Source of the DNA: Anopheles merus
Taxonomy: Eukaryota > Arthropoda > Insecta > Diptera > Culicidae
Direction of reading: 5' to 3'
Length of the DNA: 64,000 bases
NCBI RefSeq assembly: GCF_017562075.2
Contig: NC_054083.1
Span: 46,780,942 to 46,844,941 of the forward strand
The position numbers and the translations under genes are program-made. Positions 61,767 to 64,000 of this stretch are shown one piece after another; within the stretch, counting starts at the first letter, position 1; every line of letters begins with the position of its first letter. The notes beneath the pieces were generated by a model. The model saw only the letters and a program-made list of their open reading frames with translations, made no database searches and was not told the origin of the DNA.

Positions 61767-64000
61767 ATCATCGAATCCCATAAAAACTTCCTCGAAATAC
61801 AACGGATTCTTCGCAGCACACTAAACACTCTTATTTTCTTAAGGTGCAAGAACATCAACCCTTATTTACCAACCCACCCAGTGAAACAAAAACATCACTC
61901 CATCACCCCTTACCAACCCTCCTTTTTGTTCATTTGTACCCCATACGCATTGTACTTGCAGCACACACACACACACACGACACGGGCCCATTAAATTAAT
62001 GAGGAATCATAGCACGCGGCCGGTACGCAATGGCCGGTCGCATGCAAGGCAATGTTTTTCCTAATAACATCATCAGACCCCATAGAATGGTGGCTGGTGA
62101 ATGGAGAGAGAGAGAGAGAGCGAGAAAACCAGAGAGGTGGCTATTTTATGGAATTTCCCACGCACCAACGCAAATCACAGCTCGGTGGCTGCTGGCTCCC
62201 AAGCGAATACCAAACGGAACGTGCGTTCGCTGGCGCATGGTTTTGGCGAACGAGCAGTGCCGTTTGCGCCAGCGTACCACCTGACAAGAATGGCTCATTT
62301 ATTCCGAGAGAATGAATTAAAAAAGTTAACTTAATTATCGCCTCCTTCCTGGACGGGGGTGGCACCGAAACCGAAACAAACTGCTGCCACCCAAGGGCCA
62401 CCCAAAATGACACACTTGCGCACACACAGTTCGAAAAAGGGCAAATAGGCAGCCAACTACCCAGCCAGTGAACAGTTAGTTTCGGTTAAGTTCCCAGCCC
62501 GTGCCTACGACTGTGTTGTGGAAGTGCTTTATTTTCGATTCACCTCCCACACGGCCCCAATTCCGATATCGCGGTGCAGCGAGGTTTCCCCTCGGTGCTC
62601 GGTCAGCACAAACGAGCTAACAAAATATTTTATGACCACAGTTTCGGGTTAAATAATATCATAATTAAAGTTAAATAATATTCATATATTTCACTTGCCA
62701 TGACCGTTGCCGTTTGCATTGCCCGTGTTAGATGTGGGCGAAGGGGTAGCGTTCGGTAGGAATGTGTGGGGGAGTACGAGAGTGGAAGCGTTCGGAAGGA
62801 TTCTATCCTATCTTTCCGGTTTTCTAGTTTGACCTTCGTGGAAAGTGGCCCTCTTGTTAGATTTACGCACTAGCGAAAGCACCAGCGGCACGCTACGTTG
62901 GAAAGGAATTCGCGGAATGTTTTACCAGTCCTTCGTACCGCTGGTCGGGTTGCCCGGCATTGGGTAGTTTGCAAGGTTCGTGTATAGATAGGAGCTTATT
63001 GTAGAATTATTGTTTCAGGTTTGAATGAAACAACTTCAAAGTGAGGGAGTACTAAGATTAATTTTTGACATTAATATTGTGACAGAACTTTGACAGTTTG
63101 CTGTGCCATAAAGTGCTATAAAATGAAGCTATAAATGAGTCTTAATTTGCTCTAAAATTTGCTTTCAATACTTTCCTGCTTAAATTCCATTCTTTGACTC
63201 GTTTCTACTTATCACATCAGCTTCAACAGTTTAACTGTTCAGCAAACCCAACCTACCGACCTAAAACATGCACAACACTTTCCGCAACACCCTTTTGGTA
63301 CATGTGCTGGCGGGAGCACATCCGGCCGTACCAATTGCTCCCGGGAGAAATCAACCCGGACACGTACCGGGGAAGTGCCGCTGTACATCATGCGAATCAG
63401 CACGCGAAACCCCAAAGGCAGCAAACAGTGCCTTGCCCACCGGTGCCCACGTCCCACGGGGGTGTAAAGGTCCTTGCACTTGGCGCAACTGTGGCGATGA
63501 AAAGCATTTCACTTAATTGCATTTTCTATTATTTCCCGACAAACTTTTGTAACTTGCAGCAGCCGAAAGCGAACCTCTGTCCGTGGCACGGTGGCCTCCC
63601 CATCCCGATTCTAAACTCTTCGCACGGCTAACGAACGTAGTAAGGGGTGGGGCGGGGGGAGGGGCAGACTTACAGGCGAAGGGCTTGAACTTGGGCCAGA
63701 ATTTATGTTGCCTATTAAGATATGCAAATGTACGCGACAACGACTATCGCTCGGCTAAGTTTGTTCGTGGTCGCGATTCTGCTGCGAAGAGGGGACCAAA
63801 CCTCTCGCAAGCTCTGCTTCTGCGAACTCAATGGCAGAGTGGAGGCTCAAAGTGTGTGAATGTAAAAGACACACACACACACGGAGAATGAAAGCGTGCT
63901 AAATGCCGAACAAAAGCAGAGACGGAACCGCGTGAACCGGTGGCCGAGAAAGTTTGTGTAAGCTGTGACAAGCAGTGAAGTGCTGCGCAATAGAGAGCAG
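61767..64000. other. No supported gene at the right edge
   Basis: Short CA runs (61962, 63871), a GA run at 62105 and mixed sequence. A gene continuing beyond the window cannot be excluded. Confidence 0.5.

Noticed and set aside
63400..63516. Zinc-knuckle-like Cys/His spacing in a short plus-strand frame
   Set aside because: Short frame, spacing irregular, no neighbouring domain.

Overview
The window reads as euchromatic nuclear DNA of a malaria mosquito of the Anopheles gambiae complex. The base composition is moderate, with alternating GC-rich and AT-rich blocks and many CA/GT and CT microsatellites. It contains compact secreted serine-protease-type genes with arthropod-style signals, and four insertions that I recognise as the Anopheles tRNA-derived SINE200. 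No bacterial-type operons, rRNA, tRNA genes or CRISPR arrays were seen.

Protein-coding content is sparse and all one family. A two-exon serine protease lies on the minus strand at about 3.7-4.7 kb. A cluster of three single-exon serine protease homologues lies at about 44.3-52.0 kb: plus, minus, plus, so the first two converge and the last two diverge. All three cluster members have lost the catalytic His (replaced by Ser in a TSAS/SSAS motif) and the catalytic Ser (Ala, Ala, Thr), while keeping the Asp. They are therefore predicted pseudoproteases. The first carries a one-base frameshift. Everything else is intergenic or intronic DNA. I list a few weak exon candidates there but cannot prove them.

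The most striking signal is not a gene. A bipartite motif close to TTGCATACWTTTAGGCG recurs more than 30 times on both strands. It usually sits in AT-rich valleys, in groups of one to three a few kb apart, and it is missing from about 41.5 to 54.7 kb, which contains the pseudoprotease cluster. Its left half matches the binding core of the insulator protein Su(Hw) (YRYTGCATAYYY in the Drosophila gypsy insulator). Two CTCF-type sites (11.97 kb, plus; 59.72 kb, minus) face each other across 47.7 kb. My reading is that this is an exceptionally dense insulator/architectural-protein landscape around a small tandem gene family.

Mobile DNA: four SINE200 copies with 7-13 bp target duplications, one of them split by a decayed non-LTR retrotransposon. 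There is a pogo/Tigger-like MITE (2.7-3.1 kb), another TA-flanked MITE (41.1-41.3 kb), and a hAT-type foldback element (45.1-45.9 kb) between the two convergent pseudoprotease genes.
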